64,000 bases of DNA from Halobellus inordinatus (GTDB lineage Archaea; Halobacteriota; Halobacteria; Halobacteriales; Haloferacaceae), in NCBI RefSeq assembly GCF_024464655.1, contig NZ_JANHAV010000003.1, positions 124,001-188,000 of the forward strand. The letters run 5' to 3'. Below the pieces are notes generated by a model. That model had not been told where the DNA came from and did not search any database. It saw only the letters and a list, made by a program, of their open reading frames with translations. Shown here one piece after another: positions 9,180-17,449 of this stretch. The translations under genes and the position numbers were made by a program. Each line of letters starts with the position of its first letter. Position 1 is the first letter of the stretch.

Positions 9180-10589
9180 ATGCGCCTGGCGAAGACGACG
9201 GTCGCGTACTTCCTCGCACAGGTCGGTAAGTCGCTCGCTGGATTCGTCGCGACGCTCTACATTGCACGGGTCCTCGGCCCGACCCCGCTCGGACAGTATG
9301 CGGTCGTTCTGGCGCTCTCGTTCTGGCTGGCGCTTCCGGCCGGTGCGATATCGAGTGCGATCAAGAAGCGCGTCAGCGAGGGCACCGATCAGGCCGAGTA
9401 CCTCTGGACAGGTGTCGGAATGAGCGTTACGATTGCCCTACTGTTCGCCGTCGTCATCGTAGCGTTTCGTCCGTACGTCAACGACTACATCGGAACGGAT
9501 GTCGCCCTGCTATTGGGAGTACTGATCGTCTCGAAGTCGCTCTTCCAGACGACGTCTACGGGGCTCCACGGTCTCAGGATGGTCGCAAAAGGTGGATACA
9601 CCCAATTCATCGAGCGTCTCCTCCGGACGGGACTCCAGATCTTTCTCATCTGGTTGAGTTTCGAGGTGTTCGGTCTGGTCCTCGGTCACATACTGTCGCT
9701 CGCTGCAGCGACGGTCGTCGCAGTCCTCTGGTCGACCGTCGGGGTCTCCCTCCCGAGCGTCGATCACGCAAAGGACCTCTACTCGTACGCGAAGTACGCT
9801 TGGCTCAGTTCCCTCAAGGGACGCGCTTTCAGTTGGATCGACACGATCGTCCTCGCACTGTTCGTCTCGTCGTCGCTCATCGGGATCTACGAGGTCGCGT
9901 GGTCGCTGGCGTCGATGTTCGCACTCGTCAGCATCTCGATCCACCAGACCCTGTTCCCGGAGTTCAGCGACTTGGAGACGGACGGTAACTTCGACCAGAT
10001 CCACCACTACCTGAACGAAGGGTTGGTCTTCATTGGCGTGTTCGCGATACCGGGATTGTTCGGCGGAACGGTCATTGGTTCACGAGTGCTCGAAATATAC
10101 GGAAGCGAGTTCAGCAAGGGAAGTCTCGTGTTGGTAGTGTTGATCGCAGCCCGACTCCTCGCCGCGTACGAACAGCAATTCCTGAGTGTTATCAACGCGA
10201 TCGACCGGCCGGATGTCGCATTCCGTATCAACGGGCTGTTCGTCGTGGCTAACGTCTCGCTCAATCTCGGACTCGTATACCTCTACAGTTGGATAGGCGC
10301 TGCTGTCGCGACGCTCATCTCGGTCGTCATCACTACTGTCGCGGGCTATATCGCCCTTACCAAACTCATTGGCCGGCCGGACGTTCCATACCCAGAAATC
10401 GCACAAGAGATAATCGCGGCACTCGTGATGGTAGGAGCAGTTATCCTGATCGAACCGACAGCCCCAGAGTCGGTCGCAGGGACGGTCGCCCTCGTCTTGC
10501 TCGGTGCTGGAGTCTACGGAACTATACTCGTCGCGATCTCTTCTCGGATCCGGCAGAAGACCCGATCTGTCGTCGTTTCGCTCGTATAG
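9180..10589 (+). CDS. Wzx/AglR-like polysaccharide flippase
   Basis: 469 residues with about 12-14 hydrophobic helices and the N-terminal pattern of polysaccharide-biosynthesis flippases (MOP superfamily: F-L-A-Q-V-G-K-S ... Y-I-A-R-V-L-G-P-x-x-L-G-Q-Y). Such proteins move lipid-linked oligosaccharides across the membrane; AglR is the candidate haloarchaeal dolichol-phosphate-sugar flippase. The gene starts two bases after the sulfatase-like gene, so the two share a transcript. It is convergent with the next gene, with only four bases between them. The lipid-linked cargo is presumably the glycan modified by this cluster. Confidence 0.88.
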   Translation: MRLAKTTVAYFLAQVGKSLAGFVATLYIARVLGPTPLGQYAVVLALSFWLALPAGAISSAIKKRVSEGTDQAEYLWTGVGMSVTIALLFAVVIVAFRPYVNDYIGTDVALLLGVLIVSKSLFQTTSTGLHGLRMVAKGGYTQFIERLLRTGLQIFLIWLSFEVFGLVLGHILSLAAATVVAVLWSTVGVSLPSVDHAKDLYSYAKYAWLSSLKGRAFSWIDTIVLALFVSSSLIGIYEVAWSLASMFALVSISIHQTLFPEFSDLETDGNFDQIHHYLNEGLVFIGVFAIPGLFGGTVIGSRVLEIYGSEFSKGSLVLVVLIAARLLAAYEQQFLSVINAIDRPDVAFRINGLFVVANVSLNLGLVYLYSWIGAAVATLISVVITTVAGYIALTKLIGRPDVPYPEIAQEIIAALVMVGAVILIEPTAPESVAGTVALVLLGAGVYGTILVAISSRIRQKTRSVVVSLV

Positions 10590-10593
10590 GGCC

Positions 10594-11571
10594 TCATATG
10601 TAGCCGAGGTCCTCAAGTTGGCCTTTTACTCGCGCGGATTGTTTTGCGTCTCGCTCTCGGTTGATGTCCCGCGGTGCGGGTACGTGTCGGCCGTCCGAAA
10701 GTGCCGCTTCGATCGTCTCGCGTAGGTCAAGGACACTTTCAATACCATCTACGAGCGCCGGATCGGTACTCGCCACCATCGCGGTGTCGGTGTGGAGGCC
10801 ATCCTGAAGCCCATGGTCACTCACCAGTAGAAGTTCATCGTCATCATCAAGGTCTTCAACAAGATCCGCGACAGCTCCGTCAACCACGTCGTACGCGGTT
10901 TCCTGTAATCCGGGCCAGTCGTAGGTGATATGACCGATCAGGTCAAGGCCACTTGTGTACCCGAAGACGAGTTCGTGCTGGCTCGAATAGTGCGCAGCCC
11001 TGGTACGAGCTGTCCGAACCATAATCATTTCTACGCACTGATCGTAGAAGGCCAGCGGATCGGCCGAACTGTGGCCGCCGGTCGCGTCAGGGTCGCGTTC
11101 GAACAAGTCTCCCATCGACTTCCGCAACTCGTGTTCTCTGTCCGTCTCGTCGGTGTCAGTGACGTAGTTCGGAACACCGATGGCCGTGGCTTCGTGTCCG
11201 TCGAATACTGTCGAGAGGTTATGCTCGCTGTAGTACGTCGCAGGGGTCCGGAACGCATCTTGGTCAGTCGTGTTGAGTAGCCACATTCCGATCTTTGTGC
11301 GTACGGATTTCGGCAGGAAACCCTCCGCAAGATCGCTCGCGAGGTTCAACCACTGGTTGTCCCACGCGACGCCGTCTTCGATGACAAGTCCGTGCTCATC
11401 AGGATGAAGTCCAGTGATGATCGTTGGCCACAGCTCGTGCGTGTTTGGTTCACCAGATGCGCTGATAATCGTTTCAATCGATCGATGACTATCCAGTGTG
11501 AGATGTGGGTGACGATCTGGTTCGACGAGATCGGGGTCCATTGCGTCGATCCCGAAGACGATTAGAGTCAT
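10594..11571 (-). CDS. Small alkaline-phosphatase-superfamily protein
   Basis: A 325-residue AlkP-superfamily protein. F-G-I-D-A-M-D (Asp9) is the first metal motif. T-H-E-L-W-P-T-I-I-T-G places Thr44 at the nucleophile position, and L-V-S-D-H-G is the late metal motif. It ends in Q-L-E-D-L-G-Y-I, the tail shared with the other two AlkP-type proteins and the APS kinase here. There is no signal peptide. A two-module phosphatase of this kind in a glycan cluster could act on sugar phosphates or nucleotide sugars, but the sequence does not say which. It lies next to the PHP phosphoesterase gene, with the same orientation and a 32-base gap. Confidence 0.8.
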   Translation of the reverse strand: MTLIVFGIDAMDPDLVEPDRHPHLTLDSHRSIETIISASGEPNTHELWPTIITGLHPDEHGLVIEDGVAWDNQWLNLASDLAEGFLPKSVRTKIGMWLLNTTDQDAFRTPATYYSEHNLSTVFDGHEATAIGVPNYVTDTDETDREHELRKSMGDLFERDPDATGGHSSADPLAFYDQCVEMIMVRTARTRAAHYSSQHELVFGYTSGLDLIGHITYDWPGLQETAYDVVDGAVADLVEDLDDDDELLLVSDHGLQDGLHTDTAMVASTDPALVDGIESVLDLRETIEAALSDGRHVPAPRDINRERDAKQSARVKGQLEDLGYI

Positions 11572-11603
11572 AGGAAAGTATAGACAAACCCTTCGTTTAT
11601 CCG

Positions 11604-12464
11604 TTACGCAGCGCGGTCTTCCAGTGCTGCCAGTTCGTCAGCCGGAATCTGTACCTCTCCAAGTCTGAACTTGCCGGATTCTGGGCCGTGACAGTCGGAA
11701 CCTCCTGTTTTCAAGAGACCATACCGCTCGGCGAGTGCAGCAGCGTCCTCCTCTGTGATATCGGCATACTGGTCACTCGTCTCAGATCCGTATGGGTACC
11801 AGACTTCAATCCCGTCAAGCCCAGCATTGGCGAGTGTCTCAACCATCTGCTCAACAGTGGAAGTATCGCTCCGGATCCGTCCCGGATGTGCGAGCGAACA
11901 GACACCACCCGACCCGTGGATCGTCTCAACCACTTCCTTGTAATCGAGTCGTTCCATCGGAACGAACGCCTCGCCTTCCTTGGCTAAATACTGCTCAAAC
12001 GCCTCACCAATCGAATCAACGACCCCTCGTTCAATGAGAACCTCTGCGAGATGGGGACGACCGAGATTCCCCTCAACCTCGGCGTCCAGTGCCTCGTAGC
12101 AGAGGTCAAGGTCTGCAACGACCGAGAGGTTCTTCACTAGTTTACGATTACGTTCAATTCGGAAACCACGGGCTCGTTCAAGCATCGTCTGAAGTTTCGA
12201 ATCATTGGGATCGACAAAATATCCAAGAATTTCGATCTTCGTATCGAAGAGGTCGGCGCGGACTTCGACACCGGTGATAACTTGGATGTCCTGCCGAGTC
12301 GTACTCCTTGTTTCGAACCACTCGTCAATGACATCGTGATCCGTGATCGCGATTGCTTCCAGTCCTCGGTCTGCTGCAATCGCAACGCGCTGACCCACAC
12401 CGATCGTCCCATCTGAGGCGGGAGTGTGCATGTGTAGATCAGCAGCTCCGTCACTGTGACTCAT
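11604..12464 (-). CDS. PHP-domain phosphoesterase, TrpH/YciV type; candidate PAP phosphatase
   Basis: 286 residues from the ATG at 12464. An in-frame ATG at 12569 lies beyond the promoter and inside the divergent sat gene. Motifs of the PHP fold are D-L-H-M-H-T (His11, His13), I-T-D-H-D, G-V-E-V, a late A-H-P-G-R and G-S-D-C-H-G near the end. In the TrpH/YciV group, members are known to hydrolyse 3',5'-bisphosphonucleotides such as pAp and short RNA ends. Sulfotransferases release 3'-phosphoadenosine 5'-phosphate, and this gene shares its promoter region with sat-cysC. I therefore infer a PAP-clearing role, analogous to CysQ. The family assignment is firm; the substrate is inference. Confidence 0.82.
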   Translation of the reverse strand: MSHSDGAADLHMHTPASDGTIGVGQRVAIAADRGLEAIAITDHDVIDEWFETRSTTRQDIQVITGVEVRADLFDTKIEILGYFVDPNDSKLQTMLERARGFRIERNRKLVKNLSVVADLDLCYEALDAEVEGNLGRPHLAEVLIERGVVDSIGEAFEQYLAKEGEAFVPMERLDYKEVVETIHGSGGVCSLAHPGRIRSDTSTVEQMVETLANAGLDGIEVWYPYGSETSDQYADITEEDAAALAERYGLLKTGGSDCHGPESGKFRLGEVQIPADELAALEDRAA

Positions 12465-12489
12465 TTGAGTTTGATTATAAGCGAATGAT

Positions 12490-12495
12490 TTTAAA
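12490..12495. promoter_or_regulatory. Shared TATA element between the PHP gene and sat
   Basis: A self-complementary TTTAAA inside a longer A/T run lies 27-28 bases from the ATG of sat on one side and 28-29 bases from the ATG of the PHP gene on the other. Archaeal TATA boxes sit about 25-28 bases before the transcription start, so both genes could be leaderless and driven from the same box. A second A/T patch (12472-12481) is nearer the PHP gene but too close for a start at 12464. Confidence 0.55.
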
Positions 12496-12519
12496 TAGTG
12501 GCATTGAGCATCCACCCAT

Positions 12520-13689
12520 ATGATTGAGCCGCACGGAGGCCGATTGGTCGACAAGGTCGTCGGCGACAAGTATGCCGACCAGTTGCGGAACGAAGTGGGT
12601 AGGGGGCCTCGAATTGATCTGAATGTGAGTCAATATCAAGACGCTATCAACATCGCGACCGGGCGGTTTAGTCCGATAGATGGCTACCTCACACAAAACG
12701 ATTTCCTGAAGGTTGTTCACGATATGACGCTCGAGAATGGCGTCACGTGGCCCTTGCCGATCACGCTCGACGTTGACTCAACCGTTGCCGAAGATTTGAC
12801 ACCGGGAGAGAAGGCACTCCTTCGTAGTCCAGCAGAGGAACCGATTGGAGTTATTGACGTCGAGGAGGTGTACAAGCACAATAAAGATGACACCGTTGAG
12901 TATGTGTTCGGGACTGCTGATCAGGATCATCCCGGCGTCGCCAACTATCTTAATCAAGAGGACTTTCTCGTCGGTGGTCCGATCTATCTTTTCGATGAGC
13001 ACCGCTACAACAGTCGCGACCTCCTCCCCGCAGAATCCCGCGTTCTATTTAGCCACCGCGACTGGGAGACTGTCGCAGGATTTCAGACACGAAATGCACC
13101 ACATCGAGCGCATGAATACATCCAAAAGTCTGCACTCGAACAGACTGACGGTCTCCTGATCCAGCCGAAACTCGGTGACAAGAAAGTCGACGATTATCGC
13201 GACGATACGATCCTCGGTGCATACGAGACACTCATAGAAGAGTACTACCGAGAGGGTATGGTCGCGCTATCAGTGTTCCCCAGTCAGATGCGCTATGCGG
13301 GACCCCGTGAAGCGATCTTCGATGCAATCGTCCGCAAGAATCAAGGGTGTACGCACTTCGTCGTCGGTCGCGACCACGCTGGTGTTGGCGACTACTATCA
13401 CGAATTCGGAGCACAGCGCATCTTCGGTGATATCGCTGATATCGGCATCGAGCCACTGTTCTACGACTATTCATTCTACTGTCACTCCTGTGATGGAATG
13501 ACCTCCGAGAAGATTTGTCCCCACGGGAGTGAAGAGCAAGTCCACCCGAGCGGGAGCAGGATCCGCTCACTTATCGGGGAGGGCAAACAACCATCGGCAA
13601 AGATGATGCGTCCGGAAGTCGCGTCGTACGTAATGGACGCGGACGAACCTTTCGTCACAGAGGATGCTCCGGTTGGAGGCGTACAATGA
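12520..13689 (+). CDS. sat: Sulfate adenylyltransferase (ATP sulfurylase)
   Basis: 389 residues, normal for the monofunctional archaeal/bacterial enzyme, which makes adenylyl sulfate (APS) and pyrophosphate from sulfate and ATP. The active-site segment Q-T-R-N-A-P-H-R-A-H-E is at 189-199, with the H-x-x-H pair at 195/198. V-G-R-D-H-A-G-V-G is at about 282-290. Cys321, Cys324 and Cys333 form the zinc-knuckle-like motif of the archaeal-type proteins. The APS kinase start overlaps the stop (ATGA), so the two enzymes are translationally coupled. No APS/PAPS reductase or sulfite reductase is nearby, which points to sulfation rather than cysteine synthesis. Confidence 0.95.
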   Translation: MIEPHGGRLVDKVVGDKYADQLRNEVGRGPRIDLNVSQYQDAINIATGRFSPIDGYLTQNDFLKVVHDMTLENGVTWPLPITLDVDSTVAEDLTPGEKALLRSPAEEPIGVIDVEEVYKHNKDDTVEYVFGTADQDHPGVANYLNQEDFLVGGPIYLFDEHRYNSRDLLPAESRVLFSHRDWETVAGFQTRNAPHRAHEYIQKSALEQTDGLLIQPKLGDKKVDDYRDDTILGAYETLIEEYYREGMVALSVFPSQMRYAGPREAIFDAIVRKNQGCTHFVVGRDHAGVGDYYHEFGAQRIFGDIADIGIEPLFYDYSFYCHSCDGMTSEKICPHGSEEQVHPSGSRIRSLIGEGKQPSAKMMRPEVASYVMDADEPFVTEDAPVGGVQ

Positions 13690-14318
13690 CGTTCACGCTG
13701 TGGTTTATGGGTCGTCCTGCTGCCGGAAAATCAACGCTTGCGAGTCAGATAGAGGCATACCTTCGCGACCAAGGCATCCAAGTCGAGAATCTCGACGGTG
13801 ACGAGATCCGTAAGAACCTGCACCCAGATCTAGGATTCTCTCGTGAAGACCGTGAGATCAACAACCGTCGGACGGCGTTCATCGCCAAGTTGCTGAACAG
13901 AAACGGGATTGCGACGGTGACGGGAATGATCACGCCATTCCGTGATTCACAAGCAATGGCGCGAGACATTGTAGAACCGGATGGAGATTTTGTTCTTATA
14001 TACGTGAAGTGCTCTGTTGACGAAGCAGCACGGCGAGACCCAAAAAACCTCTACGAAGAGGCTAGAGCGGGCAACATTGAGAAGTTCACTGGCATTAATC
14101 ACCCATTTCAGGAACCGCATAATCCGGATGTCATCGTCGACACAGAACAGAACACCGTTGATGAGAACCTTGAGCATATCAAACAGCAATTGCACAAGCG
14201 GGGCCTCCTCAACGGTGATTCCGAAGGAGACTACGGCGTCGATATGGATTGGCAACAAGAACAAGAGGTACTGGATCGGCTACGGTCTCTCGGCTACATC
14301 GAGGACAGCAGGGAGTAG
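13686..14318 (+). CDS. cysC: Adenylylsulfate kinase
   Basis: 210 residues. It phosphorylates APS at the 3' position to give PAPS. The P-loop is G-R-P-A-A-G-K-S-T (9-17). The D-G-D-E-I-R and N-L-H-P-D-L-G-F-S segments (38-52) bind APS, and F-T-G-I-N-H-P-F is the conserved lid region. The catalytic core ends near residue 175. A family-atypical tail of about 30 residues finishes with L-D-R-L-R-S-L-G-Y-I-E, matching the last residues of the three AlkP-type enzymes of the cluster. It overlaps sat by four bases. Confidence 0.93.
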   Translation: MTFTLWFMGRPAAGKSTLASQIEAYLRDQGIQVENLDGDEIRKNLHPDLGFSREDREINNRRTAFIAKLLNRNGIATVTGMITPFRDSQAMARDIVEPDGDFVLIYVKCSVDEAARRDPKNLYEEARAGNIEKFTGINHPFQEPHNPDVIVDTEQNTVDENLEHIKQQLHKRGLLNGDSEGDYGVDMDWQQEQEVLDRLRSLGYIEDSRE

Positions 14319-14770
14319 GCAGCACTGAGAGATAGTAAGCCTCGGTCAATGCCGCCCAACTGCGGCACCAAACTGCACTTTGAGTTCGACTCGACCGCAG
14401 AAATCACTTTGTAAGGGTAATTCCCGTCAATACACGATCTACCTTGTCAGTGTTTGCGCTCATAGTTGAAGCGCAACCACTGTCTCTCCGTTGCTGACCA
14501 CATCTGAGACATCCGGTAACTACTCTCGCCGACGTCAGCGTACCCGACTCCATCACCATTGAAGGGTATCAATGGAGGGGGCGAATACGACGAGCAACTT
14601 CGTCCAATTCAGCAAACAACTCGTTGTGACCTACCTATTCCATATTTCCATTTCCCTCTTGTGGCGTAGATTATTGTGCCGTGTTGGTGGGTGTCATAGA
14701 ACGAGTAGCACACCAAAAAGCAGGGTGAACGCTGAGGTGGATAAGTTCAGCGACCCTGCAAGATGAGAGC
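14319..14770. other. Gene-free stretch with an IS-end copy and a palindrome
   Basis: I see no convincing gene. A short open frame from 14572 has no haloarchaeal codon pattern. GTGTCATAGAA at 14691-14701 is a second copy of the terminal repeat of the IS that begins at 14771, in the same orientation. Between them lies an interrupted palindrome (14720-14759): GCAGGGT pairs with ACCCTGC, and CGCTGA with TCAGCG. This may be a solo end or remnant of a related element. Confidence 0.5.
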
Positions 14771-15830
14771 GTGTCATAGAAAGCCTCCCGTGGGAGGCCG
14801 CAGGGTTTGGAAACTGTGTCCACCAGCTCCAACGCCCTGCAAGACGTAGCTTCGGTAGACGACTTCTTGAATGCGGCGGCTACCGAGACACTACCGCTGT
14901 TCGAACACCTTGAGTTCGAGTTTCTACTGGAATACGACGTGTTCGCCCCCTCAAAGCGGGGGCGAACACGAGTCCACTCGCCACCAGATCTCTTTCGTGG
15001 CTTTCTGCACTGCTACTACGAGGATGTCTACGGCACACGTCCAGGTACACGGGAACTTCAGAACGGTCTCGTATGGTACTACTGCGGACTCGACAAACCG
15101 CCATCCAGAGACACGGTTGACCGCTTTCTCACCGACCTCGAACACGTTGTTGACGATGTCTTCGACAGGCTCGTCAAGCAGGCCGCCGCCCGCGGCCTGC
15201 TCGACTCCACGTATTCTATCGACTCGACCCACGTCGAAGCGATCCAATACAACGACGCTGCCTCGTGGAACTACGATCCAACAGCCGAGGAGTACTACTA
15301 CGGCTTCGGCTGTACGATTGTCTCAACCGGCGCAAAGATCCCGATAGCGGTTGAATTCACACAGACCAAACAAGCGGATCAAGAGACGGCGATGCGCGTC
15401 ACGCGTGACGCGCTCGCCGTCGCCAAGCCGATTTGGATGCTTGGAGACAGCGCCTACGACACGCTCGACTGGCACGACCACCAGCTGGCCGCAAGGGTCG
15501 TGCCAGTCGCCCCAGACAACGCGTGAAACACCGACGATCCGAAAGACATCGAGTACAGGGTCGAAGACCGCATCGAACAACACAGCGAGGACGTGCAGCT
15601 GAAGCAGTCCACGTTGGATGAGACGTACAACCGCCGTACTGGAGTCGAACGAACCAACGAATCAGTGAAGGACTGCGGCCTCGGGCGAGCGCACGCCCGA
15701 GGCCGCGTTCACGCACGAGCACAGGTGTTCCTCGCTCTGTGCCTTCGTCTCGTCGTCGCAATCACCAACTACGAACGCGGAGACAATCCGGGAAGCACGG
15801 TTATCACGGTGCACAAGAGTTCTATGACAC
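14771..15830 (+). mobile_element. Insertion sequence with 11-bp perfect terminal inverted repeats
   Basis: GTGTCATAGAA at 14771-14781 and its exact reverse complement at 15820-15830 bound a 1060-bp unit around a DDE transposase gene. No target-site duplication is obvious in the flanks (left ..GATGAGAGC, right CCTCTATGAT..), so one end may have been rearranged. The transposase carries a stop codon, so the element is probably immobile unless helped by a related copy. Confidence 0.75.
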
Positions 15831-15865
15831 CCTCTATGATTTTGGAAAGTCATACATGCTACTAG
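14807..15865 (+). pseudogene. DDE transposase (IS4/IS5-like haloarchaeal type), interrupted by an in-frame stop
   Basis: The frame opens with TTG at 14807 and runs 239 codons to a TGA at 15524-15526, then stays open in the same frame to 15865. Both halves read as one transposase, with catalytic Asp in Y-S-I-D-S-T-H-V and L-G-D-S-A-Y-D before the stop, and the third acidic residue in G-V-E-R-T-N after it. Relatives I recall have an Arg at the stop position, so one CGA-to-TGA change would explain it. The frame also reads through the right terminal repeat, suggesting the native stop codon is lost as well. Confidence 0.85.
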
Positions 15866-15882
15866 GGCATTATCAGGAAACA

Positions 15883-17028
15883 ATGGATAATGAAGATGGT
15901 CTAACTCGACGTCAAATTCTAGCTGCAGGTGGCGCTGGTATTGGAACAGCATCAGCAACCGCTGTTGGTGCTGAAGTTTTAACTGATGGATGTTTGCGCT
16001 GTACCCCAGAAGCGATAATACAGGGCATATTAGACCCATGCCGAAAACGAGATAATATCGGAATATTAGACGAATTTCAGACTGTTCCGCACAGGAAACA
16101 TCCTGAAAATCCGGTTGTTAGTGGATCGTCAATCTATTCTACCCAATCATACCCACCTAGCGTTATTCGTGTAAATGGAACCTATTTTGCAATAGTTAAA
16201 TCGTATCCAGCATTAGTATTGTTTTCGAGTGATGATGGAATCAGTTGGAAAGAGGAACGAGTGATTGTACAAAATGACAAATCTTGGCGAAACAAGAAGG
16301 TAAGTTCACCCTTGGTTCGTTTTGATCCAAATAGTGACCACTATCATCTCTTTTTTTCAGCCCGTAGTTCTAATTCGTGGTCTATAGGCCATTTATCGAC
16401 AGATGAATTGACTGATAAGGAGGTGAATGTTGATAGTATATTGTATACTTCTGAAGAATTCCGGCAGGAAATGGGAGACGAAACTGTAGAAAAAGTAGTC
16501 TTATCAGATGTTATATGTGATGACAATAGGTTCGTTTATTATGGCACGACAAAACACAGTAACGGAAGCTGGAAAGTTTGGATTGGATTTGGCGAAGAAT
16601 GGGATGATATAAACCCTAATAAATATATATTTGATAGTTCGCATAATGCTGTATTTGGTGATATTATTCAGACACCAAATGTTGTCAAAATCGCAGGAAA
16701 GTTCTTCATGTCATATACTGCTGGAATAAGCTCTGACGTCATTGGGGAACGACAGGTATATTTGGCAGTTGGTGACAGTTATGATTCTTTTGAACCAACT
16801 AAACAGATACTTGTTCCCTATGGAACGTGTGGGTCTTGGGATGAACGTAGGACGTATGGTTCCCAATGGCTAAAGACGCAGGATGGCTCGTACACTAATC
16901 CAGAAATAGTTGAAGGGATGATAAGATTGTACTATTCCGGGCATGATTTGGGAACTAATGGAATAATCGGGAATATGGGTAAAACCGGTCTTGTGGAGTA
17001 TGATATAGAATATTTTGAAAAGTACTGA
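15883..17028 (+). CDS. Tat-exported protein, probable five-bladed beta-propeller (GH43/GH32-like)
   Basis: 381 residues from the ATG at 15883. The start is chosen because a Tat signal follows at once: L-T-R-R-Q-I-L, then an Ala/Gly-rich hydrophobic stretch. There is no clear lipobox. The mature part has repeated propeller-like strands, such as Y-P-P-S-V-I-R-V-N-G-T-Y, S-S-D-D-G-I-S-W and F-F-S-A-R-S, as in glycoside hydrolase families 43 and 32 and related sugar-binding propellers. The acidic active-site set cannot be assigned with confidence. The gene is clearly AT-rich compared with its neighbours, uses codons such as ATA and TTA freely, and sits between an IS and transposase remnants. That suggests recent acquisition. 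It may process or bind an extracellular glycan. Confidence 0.65.
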   Translation: MDNEDGLTRRQILAAGGAGIGTASATAVGAEVLTDGCLRCTPEAIIQGILDPCRKRDNIGILDEFQTVPHRKHPENPVVSGSSIYSTQSYPPSVIRVNGTYFAIVKSYPALVLFSSDDGISWKEERVIVQNDKSWRNKKVSSPLVRFDPNSDHYHLFFSARSSNSWSIGHLSTDELTDKEVNVDSILYTSEEFRQEMGDETVEKVVLSDVICDDNRFVYYGTTKHSNGSWKVWIGFGEEWDDINPNKYIFDSSHNAVFGDIIQTPNVVKIAGKFFMSYTAGISSDVIGERQVYLAVGDSYDSFEPTKQILVPYGTCGSWDERRTYGSQWLKTQDGSYTNPEIVEGMIRLYYSGHDLGTNGIIGNMGKTGLVEYDIEYFEKY

Positions 17029-17449
17029 CCGAATATTCTAATCCGGAATCCCATCTTGTACTGATGCATCTTGGTTATCTTGGCCAGTACATATATTGGA
17101 TGTATGTTACCTTGTTGAACGCGAGACAGCGACGGGGGAGGACCAATTGTTTGTGGTCTCACGCTTCCAGAGGCGCATTCTTGCAATCAGAAGGTGTAGT
17201 AGCCGTCACTCACGGCGGTTGTCGAAGGGTCAAAACTGTGGTATCTTGCTTCGTTGTTTCGGTGACGACGGCGATGCTTCGCCTGGATACGTCCGGAGAA
17301 GGAAGCAGTCGGAGAGCCTGAGTGATATGCGTAAGAGCTGAATACAGCACTGAAACGAGTGAGACCCAGTGAGCGAATAGAGGTGTTTCACTCGGAGCGG
17401 GGAGTCTGCACCACACCCTGCTGCATATTCAATTGTTTCAGTGATCACT
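17029..17449. other. Non-coding stretch between acquired gene and IS remnant
   Basis: I see no supported gene. The first 80 bases are AT-rich like the preceding gene, and composition then returns to the genomic level, so a boundary of the acquired segment may lie near 17110-17130. Several short open frames here have no recognisable product. Confidence 0.4.

Noticed and set aside
12465-12569. N-terminal extension of the PHP protein to an ATG at 12569
   Set aside because: It overlaps sat and the shared promoter, and its sequence does not look like the family; D-L-H-M-H-T normally lies near the start.
14572-14766. 64-codon open frame before the IS
   Set aside because: No haloarchaeal composition, no promoter or ribosome site, and it runs over an IS end and a palindrome.
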